DNA from: Planococcus shixiaomingii
GTDB taxonomy: Bacteria; Bacillota; Bacilli; Bacillales_A; Planococcaceae
Reading direction: 5' to 3'
Length of the DNA stretch: 64,000 bases
Assembly (NCBI RefSeq): GCF_030413615.1
Contig: NZ_CP129236.1
Coordinates: 2,588,001-2,652,000 of the forward strand
The position numbers and the translations under genes are program-made. This document shows positions 29,974-39,914 of the stretch, in pieces. Each line of letters starts with the position of its first letter. The first letter of the stretch is position 1. Under the pieces are notes generated by a model, which saw nothing but the letters and a program-made list of their open reading frames with translations, was not told the DNA's origin and searched no databases.

Positions 29974-30699
29974 TTATAATTCTGTTAAAAAGGCAGGCAT
30001 GGAAATGATCTGCTTTTCATCTAAAGTGACGACCACATTATCATTAACCAATTGATCCAGGACACCGCCTGCTAATTGCATGGAGGATGCAAGAACATCC
30101 GGCTTACCGATAGCTGAGATTGTAAATGGAGCGGGATATTGAACTCCATCCACCGTAATAACTGGACCCGTGCAAACGATACGAGAATTTGCATGGATAC
30201 GCTGGCCGTTGATAGAAACGGCTTCAGCACCGGATATGTACAATTCGTTAATTACCTGGAAAATATGGCTTTCATGAACAATATAGTCATTCGGGTTGAC
30301 CGAATTCGGATCGTATTCACTATCCTGCAGCGTAACAGTCAATCCGCTGCCTTCGACAGGCAACAAGCCGAGAACGCGGCGAAGCGCTTCCGCTTCTTTT
30401 GCATAATCAGTATTGTGGCTCTCCCCTTCTGAAAAAGATTGTTCAAAAGTTTGGACTGCCGTTTGTTTTTTCTCAAGTTCTTCACGCAGCTCTTTATTGC
30501 GTTCCTGCTGTTCGATCAATTCTTTTCGATACCGCTCTTCCTGCTCAAAAAAAGCGCCCCCAGTAAAGTCCCCTTCAGCTTCCTGGGATTTAGATAAGCT
30601 ATAAGAATAGGACAGCATAAACCCCAACACCAAAAACACAAGTGAAAAGACAATCGATTTACTGAATTTAGAACGGCTATTCTGCTGTGATTTCTTCAT
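29974..30699 (-). CDS. DUF881 family protein (YlxW-like)
   Basis: 241 residues with the same plan as its neighbour: transmembrane anchor (about 17-36), a strong coiled coil rich in E, K, Q and R (about 50-90), then DUF881 (GSGLTVTLQDS, SINGQRI, YPAPFTISAIG). The ATG at 30699 follows GAGG at 6 bp and lies inside the divIB 3' end (23-bp overlap); the longer frame reading back to 30738 is not supported. Function unknown. Confidence 0.87.
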   Translation of the reverse strand: MKKSQQNSRSKFSKSIVFSLVFLVLGFMLSYSYSLSKSQEAEGDFTGGAFFEQEERYRKELIEQQERNKELREELEKKQTAVQTFEQSFSEGESHNTDYAKEAEALRRVLGLLPVEGSGLTVTLQDSEYDPNSVNPNDYIVHESHIFQVINELYISGAEAVSINGQRIHANSRIVCTGPVITVDGVQYPAPFTISAIGKPDVLASSMQLAGGVLDQLVNDNVVVTLDEKQIISMPAFLTEL

Positions 30700-31462
30700 C
30701 TTCGACCTCTTCCTTCGGAGGACCGTACACATCGTCATAAGAAGTGAAGAAGATTCCTACTTCCATGTCAATTACTCCTTTTTGGCTTTCCTTGAGCTGA
30801 GCGGTCACCGATGGGTAATAATTCAGCTTTTCGGCAAGTGTGCTCAAAATGGCATGAACTTCGTTTCCATCATTCATGTACAACGTAACATAAGACGTCT
30901 CTGTTTTTTCTGAAGCTAATATGACTTGTGAGATTAAATTGGAGACTTCAGCCTCAACTTCGGCCAATTGAGAAACCAGTTTAACTCTTTTCTTTTCATC
31001 TTCAAAATTTGTAAAGATTGGCCCATCAATCGCAGTAACCGGTTTTTCCACTGCATAACCATTGGATAAGATTATTTGATAGCTATTTTCACGCTCCAAA
31101 TAACCACTTTTTTCAAATTCATCGATATTGATGTCTACTCCGGTCAGCCACTTCTTCTCGACAGTCGCATTTTCCACCCATTCCAAATTGTTCAAGCGCT
31201 TCTCAATTGCCGCCTCTTTAAAAGACCACATTGATTGGCCAACCGCTAATCCGCTTGCTTCCAGATAGTTGTCTTTCTCGTAGACGGCATTTCCGCTGAC
31301 CGTAATAGTTTGTATTTCGCTATGTTTTGACTGGCTGTAGTACAGAATGGCAAGAAAAACGAGAAAAATAACAAGCAGAGCCACGAACTTGCGATTGGTT
31401 CTTTTTTTCCGCCGCTCACGAAGCGTCGGGATACGTTCTTCGATATCAATCACTTTGTCCAT
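30677..31462 (-). CDS. divIB: Cell division protein DivIB/FtsQ
   Basis: 261-residue bitopic divisome protein. A short basic cytoplasmic tail (RERRKKRTNRK) is followed by one transmembrane helix (about 27-43), an alpha POTRA domain (IQTITVSGNAVYEKDNYLEASGL onward), the FtsQ domain, and a short acidic tail. It forms a complex with FtsL and DivIC. It follows murD directly; spoVE, murG and murB, which lie between them in B. subtilis, are missing here. Confidence 0.93.
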   Translation of the reverse strand: MDKVIDIEERIPTLRERRKKRTNRKFVALLVIFLVFLAILYYSQSKHSEIQTITVSGNAVYEKDNYLEASGLAVGQSMWSFKEAAIEKRLNNLEWVENATVEKKWLTGVDINIDEFEKSGYLERENSYQIILSNGYAVEKPVTAIDGPIFTNFEDEKKRVKLVSQLAEVEAEVSNLISQVILASEKTETSYVTLYMNDGNEVHAILSTLAEKLNYYPSVTAQLKESQKGVIDMEVGIFFTSYDDVYGPPKEEVEDEEITAE

Positions 31463-31481
31463 ATTTGCTGCTCCTTATCTA

Positions 31482-32846
31482 TTATTCGTTCGCTTCCGTC
31501 AATTGTTTAACTGCATCGATAAATGCATCGCCCCGAATTTCAAAACTATCGTATTGGTCCCAGCTTGCGCATGCGGGCGAAAGCAAAATGGTATCGCCGC
31601 TTGCCGAGTGGCTGATAGCTTTCTCGACCGCTTCATGCATAAGGCCTGCTTTTTCGATCGCCGGAACTCCGCAGTCTTTAGCAAAAGCCGCAAACCGATC
31701 GGCTGTTTCCCCAAACGTAATAAGCACTTTCACACGATCCATGTACGGACGCAATTCTTCGAGCGAATGGTTGCGTTCCAATCCGCCCGCCAGCAAGACA
31801 ATTTGGCCAGGGAACGCTTCAAGTGCACTTTTAGTTGCTAAGGCATTCGTCGCTTTGGAATCGTTGTAGAACTTCCGGCCTTGCCAATTAACGATGAATT
31901 GTGAACGGTGTTTTACTCCAGTAAATGACGTTAGCACGAGGTTAATGGTTTCTTTTTTGCTTCCCCATAAAAGTGCCGCAGCTGTTGCTGCCAATATATT
32001 TTCTAGGTTATGCTGGCCTCCCAGCATAATTTTTGATCTCTCAATCAATTTTTCCCCTTGCCAATAAATAAACTTATCATCAGCACTAATGCTATGTTCG
32101 GTTCTGCCTTTTAATGTGAAAGGCACTAGTTGTGCTGCACAATTAGCGGCATGGTCGGCTAACACTTGCTGATCGGCATTGTAGATGAAATAATCTTCTG
32201 CCGTTTGGTTTTGTGTGATTTTCATTTTTGAAGCCTTGTAATCTTCGACAGAACCATGATAATCCAGATGCGCCTCGTATATATTCGTAATGATGGCAAT
32301 GTGAGGGCGGAATGTTGAAGTTCCTTTCAATTGGAAAGAAGACAACTCAGTCACAATGACATTTTCCGCCTTAGCTTTTTCAGCAACTCCACTCGCCACC
32401 GTTCCGATATTTCCAGCAATCAACGGTTTTTTTCTGTCTTGGTTAAGCATATGGAACAATAACGTAGTTGTTGTGGTTTTGCCGTTCGAACCGGTAATTC
32501 CGATAAACGGCGCTTCACTGATCAAATAAGCTAACTCGATTTCCGTCCATACGGGTATTTCTTTTTCCAAAGCCGAACGGATTAAAATGTTCGTATAAGG
32601 AATTCCCGGGTTTTTTACCACGACTTCAAAGCCTTCTTCAAGCAGCCCTTCAGGATGTCTGCCGCAAATGACCGTAACACCCATATTTAGCAGTTCTTGT
32701 GCTTCCGGATTTTCTTCAAACGGTTTTGAATCATTGACCGTAACAAAAGCACCTAGTTTATGAAGGATGCGAGCTGCCGTAAACCCACTTTTTGCAAGGC
32801 CCAGCACCAATATTTTTTTTTGATATACATCTTTCAATTCTTTCAT
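31482..32846 (-). CDS. murD: UDP-N-acetylmuramoylalanine--D-glutamate ligase
   Basis: 454-residue Mur ligase adding D-glutamate to UDP-MurNAc-L-Ala. The ATP-binding P-loop GITGSNGKTTTT lies near residue 115, and the family motifs EAHLDYHGS, GGQHNLENILAA and FYNDSKATN follow, with the C-terminal DTILLSPACASWDQYDSFE signature unique to MurD. It lies 1 bp after the mraY stop with GGAGG upstream. Confidence 0.96.
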   Translation of the reverse strand: MKELKDVYQKKILVLGLAKSGFTAARILHKLGAFVTVNDSKPFEENPEAQELLNMGVTVICGRHPEGLLEEGFEVVVKNPGIPYTNILIRSALEKEIPVWTEIELAYLISEAPFIGITGSNGKTTTTTLLFHMLNQDRKKPLIAGNIGTVASGVAEKAKAENVIVTELSSFQLKGTSTFRPHIAIITNIYEAHLDYHGSVEDYKASKMKITQNQTAEDYFIYNADQQVLADHAANCAAQLVPFTLKGRTEHSISADDKFIYWQGEKLIERSKIMLGGQHNLENILAATAAALLWGSKKETINLVLTSFTGVKHRSQFIVNWQGRKFYNDSKATNALATKSALEAFPGQIVLLAGGLERNHSLEELRPYMDRVKVLITFGETADRFAAFAKDCGVPAIEKAGLMHEAVEKAISHSASGDTILLSPACASWDQYDSFEIRGDAFIDAVKQLTEANE

Positions 32847-33815
32847 TTACACTACCTCCAACGAAACGACAATAACTGCAGCAACAAGGCCGACAAGCCA
32901 AAATACCGTTACGACTTTCCATTCGGACCAGCCGCTTAATTCGAAATGATGATGAATCGGGCTCATTTTAAAGATCCGTTTTTTTCTTAACTTGAAACTG
33001 CCCACTTGCAGGATGACCGACAAAGTTTCAAGCACAAATACCAATCCGATGATCAACAGTAGAAATTCTTGTTTCAGTAAGATTGAAACGACAGCAAGTG
33101 CACCGCCTAAAGCTAATGAACCTGTATCCCCCATGAACACTTTCGCTGGGTATTTGTTGAAAATCAAGAAGCCTATCAAAGCTCCGGCTACAGTGAACGT
33201 AAAGAGCGCAACTCCCATTTGGTCTTGAAAAACAGCCAATACACCAAAAGCAGCAAAGGCAATAGAAGCCGTACCTGCCACTAGACCATCGAGGCCGTCA
33301 GTTAAATTGACTGCGTTCGAGAATCCGACTAGCCAGAAGATGAGAAACAACACATATAAACCAGAAAGTTCAATCGAAATCGATGTAAACGGTATGTTTA
33401 AAGCTGTATCAAAATTAATGCTGTTTAGCAAGAAAAATGACACGATGGCAATCACAATTTGCGCTACCAACTTTTGCAGTGATGTCAAACCAAGATTTCG
33501 TTTTAGTACCACTTTGATAAAATCATCCAAAAATCCGATTAAGCCGAAGCCGAATAACACTAGCAGCAAAATCATGATTTCAGATGTCAATAAATCAGTG
33601 ATCAACGCTACCACTAACGTGGTAACAATAATGGCAATCAGGAAAACGAGTCCCCCCATTGTGGGGGTGCCTGTTTTTTTCATATGTGATTGCGGTCCTT
33701 CTTCCCGGATGCTTTGGCCAAATTTCATCCTTTTCAGCAAAGGAATAAAAAGCGGCATTAATAGGACTGTTAAAACTAAGGCAATTCCAAAACCAAGTAA
33801 CATATCAGCGTTCAT
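32847..33815 (-). CDS. mraY: Phospho-N-acetylmuramoyl-pentapeptide-transferase
   Basis: 322 residues, ten membrane helices. Transfers phospho-MurNAc-pentapeptide to undecaprenyl phosphate, making lipid I. The catalytic FLDDFIK (DD pair), [12 protein letters not shown] and the C-terminal PIHHHFE motif are all present. It follows pbpB directly; murE and spoVD of the Bacillus order are missing, as in staphylococci. Confidence 0.97.
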   Translation of the reverse strand: MNADMLLGFGIALVLTVLLMPLFIPLLKRMKFGQSIREEGPQSHMKKTGTPTMGGLVFLIAIIVTTLVVALITDLLTSEIMILLLVLFGFGLIGFLDDFIKVVLKRNLGLTSLQKLVAQIVIAIVSFFLLNSINFDTALNIPFTSISIELSGLYVLFLIFWLVGFSNAVNLTDGLDGLVAGTASIAFAAFGVLAVFQDQMGVALFTFTVAGALIGFLIFNKYPAKVFMGDTGSLALGGALAVVSILLKQEFLLLIIGLVFVLETLSVILQVGSFKLRKKRIFKMSPIHHHFELSGWSEWKVVTVFWLVGLVAAVIVVSLEVV

Positions 33816-33839
33816 GTGAGAGCTCCTTTAAACACGGTA

Positions 33840-36206
33840 TCAACCAGATGTGTCTTCTATTATTTCTTCTGTAATCTCTTCGTCAATTTCTACGTTAATT
33901 TCTTGTTGCGTATTTTCTTCGTTGGTAATTGCATCAGCAGCTTCTTCGACTGGTTCTTCTGTTTCGGTTGCCGGTGCTGTCGAATCTGCTGCTTCATTTT
34001 CTTCTGCAGGTGTGCCTTCAGGTCCATCCTTCATTTTTATTTTAAAGGAATCTTGAGGTGTCTGAAGTTGGATAACTACCGGTTCATCTGGAGAAATTTT
34101 GGTGCCTTTTGACAAACTTTGGCTTACTGCAAAACCTTGCCCTGCAATTTCCAGCGATAAACCGCTCAAGGATTGATACGCAAGCAGTTCCCGCTTAGAC
34201 CATCCTGTGAAATCCGGTAAAACTGCTGTTCCCCCGGTCTTTAAGATGACTGTGCCGCCCTTCAACACTTTTTCTCCTGCAGCCGGATATTGGCCTTCAA
34301 CTTCTGTTGCAGCTCCGGTCCTTACAACTTTAAGCCCGTTTTTTTTCAACTTGGCTGCTACTTCTTTCGACGATTTTCCACTAAAATCATCCATTGTCAT
34401 AGCCGTCGCTGTTTGTATGTTTTCCGGCTCAATGTTCATATGCTTTAAGCCATTTTCCATTACGGAAGTGAAAATCTTCGAAACAGGGACAGAGCCGTAT
34501 TCATTTGCCGGCAAATTCGGCTGTTGGACACCGATATAAACGAGCAACTCTGGATCTTCCGCTGGCGCCATGCCAAGGAAAGAGAACAAGTAGTTATTTC
34601 TGCCGGTCATGTAACGGCCATCTTCACCCGGAATTTGTGCAGTACCTGTTTTACCGGCACTTGTGTAATCTTGCAGCGCGAAACCTTTTGCTGAACCATG
34701 TTCTGCCGTTACAGTTGACGCAAGAATTTCGCGGACTTGTTTCGCCGTTTCAGCAGAAATCGGCTGCCCGGCTTCTTCCGGTTCACTTTTGACAGTTACT
34801 TCTCCGGTATCCGGGTTTCTTATTTGATCGATCACATACGGTTTCATCATAACGCCGTCATTGGCAATCGCCGATGCGGCTTGAATCATCTGAACCGGTG
34901 TAACGGTCGAACCTTGACCGTACGTCAATGTAAGCACATTGCTCGCATACTTGTCCAAGATCTTCCCTGAAGCTTCACGCGGCAAATCAATGCCTGTTTT
35001 TTTGCCGAAGCCGAACGCGTCAATATACTTCCGGAAATTCTCCTGGCCGATGCGCTCTAGCAAATAAGCCATGGAAACGTTAGAGGAACGCTGAATTCCT
35101 TCAAGGAAGGTAATTGTCCCCCACCCTCTTCCGCTATTGTGGTCTCCAATAGTATCAGGACCCAATTTATAAGTGCCAGATTTATAAGTCGCATCCGGAT
35201 CCCATTTTCCTTCTTCAATCGCCGAAGCTACCGTAAACATTTTCATCGGAGAACCTGGTTCGATCGTCAATTCAACGCTTTCGTTCAACCAGTTATCCGA
35301 AAGGCCTTCACGCGTGTTGGGATTGAATGTTGGCCGCTGTGACATAGCCAGTATTTCACCGGTTTTTGGATTGGCGACGACCGCAATCATTCTGGTAGGG
35401 TCATATTCTTCCTGAACGGTTGACATGGCATCCTCTAAAAAATTTTGCAAGGTTTTATCGAGGGTCAATTGGAGGTCGGAACCATCGATTGCTGGAGTGA
35501 CAGCTGACTCGCTGTTCGGCAATAAATAGCCCCATTTATCCGTGTCAAACTCCATTTTGCCGTTCTTCCCAGTTAACACCTCATCATGGATCGCTTCAAG
35601 ACCCATTTTCCCTTTTGTAACCATTTGCCCATCCTCAAGTTCTTCTTTCATGGCAAAGCCTATTAAATGAGACGCAAACGCCCCATTTGGATATAATCGC
35701 TTTAAATCATTGACAAACAAAATACCTGGCAGCTTTTCTTTTTGCATTTCCTTCATTTTGGTGTGGCTTATTTCTCTGCCGGCTGAACCGAACTCGACTT
35801 GATAAAGATCCTTTTCTACACCATTTTTTAATATTTTAAGAAGCTTTTCTCTTGAAGTGTCCAAATGCTCCGCCAGCACGTCGGCCGTTTTTTCAACATC
35901 TATCACATGCCGAGGATTGCTGGCTTTTTGTGTAGCAGACTCATCCAATACGGCGACCAATCGGTATGTCAACGTATCTTCAGCCACTACATCTCCGTTC
36001 CGGTCCAGAATCCGCCCGCGTTCAGCTTTCAACACTTGCTCTTGATTATATTTTGCTGCCGCTTTGGCCGCTAATTCCTGGCCTTCCACTTGTCCCGTTG
36101 CCTGAATAGTTACAATTCTGGCCAATAAAAGGAAAAAGAGCCCTGCAAATAACAAAAATAGCAGAAAGGCTCCCCATTGAAATCGAAACTTTTTTTTCAT
36201 TATCAT
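33840..36206 (-). CDS. pbpB: Class B penicillin-binding protein 2B, septal transpeptidase with PASTA domains
   Basis: 788 residues. Cytoplasmic tail and one transmembrane helix (about 11-32), dimerisation domain, then a transpeptidase domain with the catalytic SxxK (S319-P-M-K322), SxN (S374-S-N376) and KTG (519-521). Two PASTA domains occupy about 605-725, and the last 50 residues form an unusually acidic, Thr/Glu-rich tail. Works with FtsW and DivIB/FtsL in septal peptidoglycan synthesis. The ATG at 36206 overlaps the ftsL stop (ATGA). Confidence 0.94.
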   Translation of the reverse strand: MIMKKKFRFQWGAFLLFLLFAGLFFLLLARIVTIQATGQVEGQELAAKAAAKYNQEQVLKAERGRILDRNGDVVAEDTLTYRLVAVLDESATQKASNPRHVIDVEKTADVLAEHLDTSREKLLKILKNGVEKDLYQVEFGSAGREISHTKMKEMQKEKLPGILFVNDLKRLYPNGAFASHLIGFAMKEELEDGQMVTKGKMGLEAIHDEVLTGKNGKMEFDTDKWGYLLPNSESAVTPAIDGSDLQLTLDKTLQNFLEDAMSTVQEEYDPTRMIAVVANPKTGEILAMSQRPTFNPNTREGLSDNWLNESVELTIEPGSPMKMFTVASAIEEGKWDPDATYKSGTYKLGPDTIGDHNSGRGWGTITFLEGIQRSSNVSMAYLLERIGQENFRKYIDAFGFGKKTGIDLPREASGKILDKYASNVLTLTYGQGSTVTPVQMIQAASAIANDGVMMKPYVIDQIRNPDTGEVTVKSEPEEAGQPISAETAKQVREILASTVTAEHGSAKGFALQDYTSAGKTGTAQIPGEDGRYMTGRNNYLFSFLGMAPAEDPELLVYIGVQQPNLPANEYGSVPVSKIFTSVMENGLKHMNIEPENIQTATAMTMDDFSGKSSKEVAAKLKKNGLKVVRTGAATEVEGQYPAAGEKVLKGGTVILKTGGTAVLPDFTGWSKRELLAYQSLSGLSLEIAGQGFAVSQSLSKGTKISPDEPVVIQLQTPQDSFKIKMKDGPEGTPAEENEAADSTAPATETEEPVEEAADAITNEENTQQEINVEIDEEITEEIIEDTSG

Positions 36207-36553
36207 TGCACTACCTTTATTTGCCCATTAAATTTTAGACCAAGCTCTTTTGCTTTTGCCAAAATGCGCTCATATTTAGACAGTTCACTTACCTGTAAAG
36301 CATAATCTGTATTTTGTTTCACTGTTTCATCAATTGAATGTTCGATTGTTTGAATTTCTTGAGTGGATGCTTGTATAGCGGATTGGTTGTGAAGCACCAA
36401 TAACGCACACATGACTAAGGCAGCAAAGAATGATAAGTACAAAACTTTTTCACCCTTAGTAATTACACCTTTTTTTCGTACCGGTTGCCGATCCGGGTTT
36501 TGAGGAACGGCCGGCTGTTGTATGTAGGTTTCTTTCGTAGCATTCAACGCCAT
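36203..36553 (-). CDS. ftsL: Cell division protein FtsL
   Basis: 116-residue bitopic protein. A basic cytoplasmic region (about 1-35, with RKKGVITKGEKVLYL) leads into a single helix (about 36-55), then an extracytoplasmic leucine-zipper-like coiled coil (60-100). Low overall conservation is normal for FtsL. The call rests on topology and on its place between rsmH and pbpB. Confidence 0.9.
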   Translation of the reverse strand: MALNATKETYIQQPAVPQNPDRQPVRKKGVITKGEKVLYLSFFAALVMCALLVLHNQSAIQASTQEIQTIEHSIDETVKQNTDYALQVSELSKYERILAKAKELGLKFNGQIKVVQ

Positions 36554-36565
36554 TTGAACACGCCC

Positions 36566-37504
36566 TTACTCTCTAATTTTTTCTGCTATCCGCAGTTTTG
36601 CTGATCGCGATCGATTGTTTTGTGCTAATTCCTCTTCAGATGGAAGAATCGGTTTTCTTGTAACTAGTTTCAAAATCGGCTCCATGCCTGGTGGAATCAT
36701 CGGCATGTTTGGCGGCAATTCCGGCAATGATGACGCTTCTTTGAAAATTGTTTTGCAAAGCCTGTCTTCAAGCGAGTGGAACGTAATGACACTGATTCGC
36801 CCATTAATCGCAAGCAATCCAATGGCATCTTGCAGAGACGTTTCAGCTGCTCCAAGCTCATCGTTTACTGCAATTCGGATAGCTTGGAACACCCGTTTTG
36901 CTGGATGCCCGCCCGTACGCCTTGCGAAAGCGGGAATTCCGTCTTTGATGCATTCGACCAGTTGCCCAGTCGTTTCGATCGGCTGTTTTTCTCTCGCCGC
37001 TTCTATTTTTCGTGCAATCTGTTTTGAAAACTTCTCTTCGCCATAACGGTAAAATATTCTCACTAGGTCTTCAAACGCCCAATCATTAACAACATGATAA
37101 GCACTTAATTCAGCTGACTGGTCCATTCGCATATCAAGAGGGGCGTCATTGTGGTAACTGAATCCCCTTTCAGGAGTATCGAGTTGAGGAGAAGAAACGC
37201 CGAGGTCATATAGTATGCCATCCACTTTCTCTACTCCCCGCATGGCAAGCTCTTCTTTAAGAAATTTAAAGTTCGCGTGAATAAACGTGATCCTATGTAA
37301 GTAGTTTTGCAGCTTTTCTTTTGCATGTGTAATCGCTGTTGCATCTTGGTCAAAACAATAAAGATGACCTTCGTCAGAAAGTTGCTGAACCAAATATTCG
37401 CTGTGCCCTGCCCCGCCAAGCGTGCAGTCCACATAAATGCCGTTAGGGCGAATGTTCAGTCCATCAACAGTTTCTTTGAGTAAAACCGTAGTGTGGTCGA
37501 ACAA
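36566..37504 (-). CDS. rsmH: 16S rRNA (cytosine(1402)-N(4))-methyltransferase
   Basis: 312-residue SAM-dependent methyltransferase (MraW). The SAM-binding [10 protein letters not shown], the [10 protein letters not shown] motif and [14 protein letters not shown] are characteristic. The start was set at a TTG (37504) because GGAGGG lies 6 bp upstream and the protein then begins [12 protein letters not shown], as family members do; the frame extends to another TTG at 37522. Second gene of the division operon, 22 bp after mraZ. Confidence 0.94.
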   Translation of the reverse strand: MFDHTTVLLKETVDGLNIRPNGIYVDCTLGGAGHSEYLVQQLSDEGHLYCFDQDATAITHAKEKLQNYLHRITFIHANFKFLKEELAMRGVEKVDGILYDLGVSSPQLDTPERGFSYHNDAPLDMRMDQSAELSAYHVVNDWAFEDLVRIFYRYGEEKFSKQIARKIEAAREKQPIETTGQLVECIKDGIPAFARRTGGHPAKRVFQAIRIAVNDELGAAETSLQDAIGLLAINGRISVITFHSLEDRLCKTIFKEASSLPELPPNMPMIPPGMEPILKLVTRKPILPSEEELAQNNRSRSAKLRIAEKIRE

Positions 37505-37525
37505 TTCATTCCCTCCGTTCAATTG

Positions 37526-37957
37526 TTAAAAATCAAAATCTACCAAATTCTCTGCGATGTCATTAAATGAATCCTCAGATTCTGCGGAATATTTTTCCCA
37601 AGAATCTTTTGCCCAGATTTCAAAACGGTTGGACACTCCTAGGACGATGCATTCTTTTTCAAGTTGCGCATATGAAAGCAATGTTGAAGGAATATTGACG
37701 CGCCCTTGTTTATCGAGTTCCACTTCCGTGGCTCCCGAGAAAAAGAAGCGTGTAAAAGCACGTGCGTCTTTTTTAGTGACCGGCAGCTCTTTCAGCTTTT
37801 CTTCGATCTTCTTCCATTCATCCATTGTGTAGCCAAATAAGCATTGATCCAGGCCTCGGGTAATAACAAAAGTCTCTCCAAGCTGTTCACGGAACTTAGC
37901 CGGTATAATTAATCGACCTTTTGCATCAACGCTATGTTGATATTCGCCCATGAACAT
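37526..37957 (-). CDS. mraZ: Transcriptional regulator MraZ
   Basis: 143 residues. Two tandem SpoVT/AbrB-like (MraZ) domains, each with a DAKGRLIIP- or [13 protein letters not shown] DNA-binding motif (about residues 11 and 88). The start at 37957 gives [11 protein letters not shown], the usual MraZ N-terminus; the internal ATG at 37951 also has a suitable AAGGG. MraZ binds short direct repeats in its own promoter in several bacteria, and matching repeats lie at 37985-38014. Confidence 0.93.
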   Translation of the reverse strand: MFMGEYQHSVDAKGRLIIPAKFREQLGETFVITRGLDQCLFGYTMDEWKKIEEKLKELPVTKKDARAFTRFFFSGATEVELDKQGRVNIPSTLLSYAQLEKECIVLGVSNRFEIWAKDSWEKYSAESEDSFNDIAENLVDFDF

Positions 37958-37984
37958 TCCCTTCACCCCACTTATTGTAATTAA

Positions 37985-38014
37985 TGTACCACAATCCCCC
38001 ACTTCTCACCACTT
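37985..38014 (-). promoter_or_regulatory. MraZ-box-like direct repeats upstream of mraZ
   Basis: Three consecutive 10-bp units on the minus strand, AAGTGGTGAG, AAGTGGGGGA and TTGTGGTACA, sharing a GTGG core at exact 10-bp spacing. They lie immediately before the TACAAT-containing segment ahead of mraZ. Position and core match the repeats bound by MraZ in other species, supporting autoregulation of the division operon. Confidence 0.65.
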
Positions 38015-38074
38015 GTTTTTGAAATATTTCATGAATGTTACAGAATTATATCTCAGAACTTCTTCTTGAGACGC

Positions 38075-38099
38075 AAAAAAGCCTGCCGAGGCAGACTTT
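38075..38099 (-). terminator. bshC terminator
   Basis: Compact hairpin GTCTGCC/GGCAGGC (minus strand) with a 2-base loop and a T tail, starting 10 bp after bshC. The same stem recurs in the terminator at 41203-41233. Confidence 0.75.
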
Positions 38100-38105
38100 A
38101 GCGCA

Positions 38106-39725
38106 TTACAAGTATATTATTTTGTGATTTTTGTCATATTGGATTCGTAATTTCAGTATATCTTTTATTAAGTCCAAACCGTAAAAATTCAGGTAAGGGA
38201 ATGGGTTGTATATTCGCTCTTGAAATCCATTGTTTGGCAACAGTTCATTTTCAATAAATGCATAATGATTGAACTGGGTACTATGTTGCAACATGACTTC
38301 GTCTTGTAGCTTATGCTTTAGAAAAGTGAGCTGTTTTAAATGGATCTGCAAATTCTTTTCGACTAGCGGCGTCAGCCCTTTGCTTACTTGCGAAAACTGA
38401 AGGTTAATTTCTTCGTATTCAGCCGTCAGTTTTATCTGAAGTTCGTCAATCAGCAATTCCGCCTTTTTTTCACGGATGGCTTCCTCTAGTTCTACTTTTA
38501 ATGAGGCAATTTTACGGTCACTGACCACATCTGAGAAAGTCAGATTGTATTTCTTTAGTAGTGACTCGGTTTGCCTAGTGACCAAGGTCATATTCAAGCG
38601 CGGCATAACAACCGGCATTTCCATCTCCAGCAAACGGAATGCGCCTTTGAATGCTGCCCAATAAGCAATTTCGCCAGGACCACCGACAAATGCCAGAACT
38701 GGAAAAACCATTTCCTGCATGATGGGCCGTGTAACAACATTATTGCTTAAACGCTCGGGAGTTGTTCTTGCAATTTCCATTAATTCCTCATCGGTGAAAG
38801 AGACCGCTCCATTATTCCCAGCAAACTTTCCGCTTTCGCGCTGCAGCAAAATCCGTTCACCTTCAACAATCACAAAAAGATTGGCAGCATTTTTCTCTGC
38901 GCCAATCACCGCGCTGTAACCATCCTGCACGAGTGATTGCTCTGTGCTATAGACGCTTTCTGCAATTTCTTCTGACCGCTCAATCATCTTCATAAAATAA
39001 GGCGCTTCGTATTTGCGAAGCTCTGGATAAGCTGCGTCAATATACAGAAGCCCTTCTTCATGGAAGAAATAATTCAAAATGGCGGAAAAGAAATCCGTGA
39101 ACGTCGCTGTTTTTTGCAAGAAGGAAAAGGCAAGCTCATGGAGACTTTTGGAATACTCCGTCTCCGGCAAGCTGCGGAAATATTCCTCTAAAAAAGACCT
39201 GACTTTTTCTTTGTTTAGAACAGCTGTTGAGGCAGTATGTTTCCCATATTCCGCATGCGGAAAATTCAACTTATCCACGCGGTGATTTACTTCCCGGTAC
39301 AAGTGACTGATTTCAGCCAAATCATGATCTTCACCAGCAATCCAAAAAACTGGCACAACTTTCGTCCCTAGCTGCTCTGAAGCCTGTTTTGCTAAAAGAA
39401 TGACAGAAATTGCTTTATGTACAGTATAAAGCGGCCCAGACAAAAGACCTGCTTGCTGACCAGTAACTACAACCGGCGCCCCATTTTCAAAATCACTCAA
39501 ATGAGCAGCTGCAGCTTCAGAAATGCCGTTCGGTTCCATAAAACCACGAATTATTTCACTGATCTTTGGTCTGTCTGCGGAATGAGCACGCAGCTTGTTG
39601 TACCTGGCCTCAAATTCCGACTGGAGCGGCTCATATGAAAAATAATTGCGAATTGTGTGGTCGCCGTTTATATAGTCTCTCATCAAATTACTCGGTGGAG
39701 ATACGTATTGTTCTTCTAACCTCAT
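38106..39725 (-). CDS. bshC: Bacillithiol biosynthesis cysteine-adding enzyme BshC
   Basis: 539 residues. Adds cysteine to glucosaminyl-malate in the last step of bacillithiol synthesis, the low-molecular-weight thiol of Bacillales. It has a Rossmann-like core with TGQQAGLLSGPLYTVHKAIS and PVFWIAGEDHDLAEI near residues 90-140, and a coiled-coil region around 400-470. Its place just upstream of mraZ is the conserved yllA position. Confidence 0.93.
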   Translation of the reverse strand: MRLEEQYVSPPSNLMRDYINGDHTIRNYFSYEPLQSEFEARYNKLRAHSADRPKISEIIRGFMEPNGISEAAAAHLSDFENGAPVVVTGQQAGLLSGPLYTVHKAISVILLAKQASEQLGTKVVPVFWIAGEDHDLAEISHLYREVNHRVDKLNFPHAEYGKHTASTAVLNKEKVRSFLEEYFRSLPETEYSKSLHELAFSFLQKTATFTDFFSAILNYFFHEEGLLYIDAAYPELRKYEAPYFMKMIERSEEIAESVYSTEQSLVQDGYSAVIGAEKNAANLFVIVEGERILLQRESGKFAGNNGAVSFTDEELMEIARTTPERLSNNVVTRPIMQEMVFPVLAFVGGPGEIAYWAAFKGAFRLLEMEMPVVMPRLNMTLVTRQTESLLKKYNLTFSDVVSDRKIASLKVELEEAIREKKAELLIDELQIKLTAEYEEINLQFSQVSKGLTPLVEKNLQIHLKQLTFLKHKLQDEVMLQHSTQFNHYAFIENELLPNNGFQERIYNPFPYLNFYGLDLIKDILKLRIQYDKNHKIIYL

Positions 39726-39761
39726 GAAAAAAAGTCCCCTTTTCCCTTTACATTCACTTTT

Positions 39762-39790
39762 ACTATATCAGACGGCAACACACTTGAAAA
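39762..39790 (-). promoter_or_regulatory. Probable bshC promoter
   Basis: Minus-strand TTTTCA (39785-39790), 17-bp spacer, TATAGT (39762-39767), about 37 bp before the bshC ATG. Confidence 0.45.
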
Positions 39791-39914
39791 AATATTAGCT
39801 CGAAAAGAAATGCAGAGGCGCATTTTCCATTTAAAAACTTCAAAAATCGAAAGCTTAAAGTTAATGAATCATCAGGCAGAACAAAATAGCGCCAGACCGA
39901 TTATCAGAGCCTAT

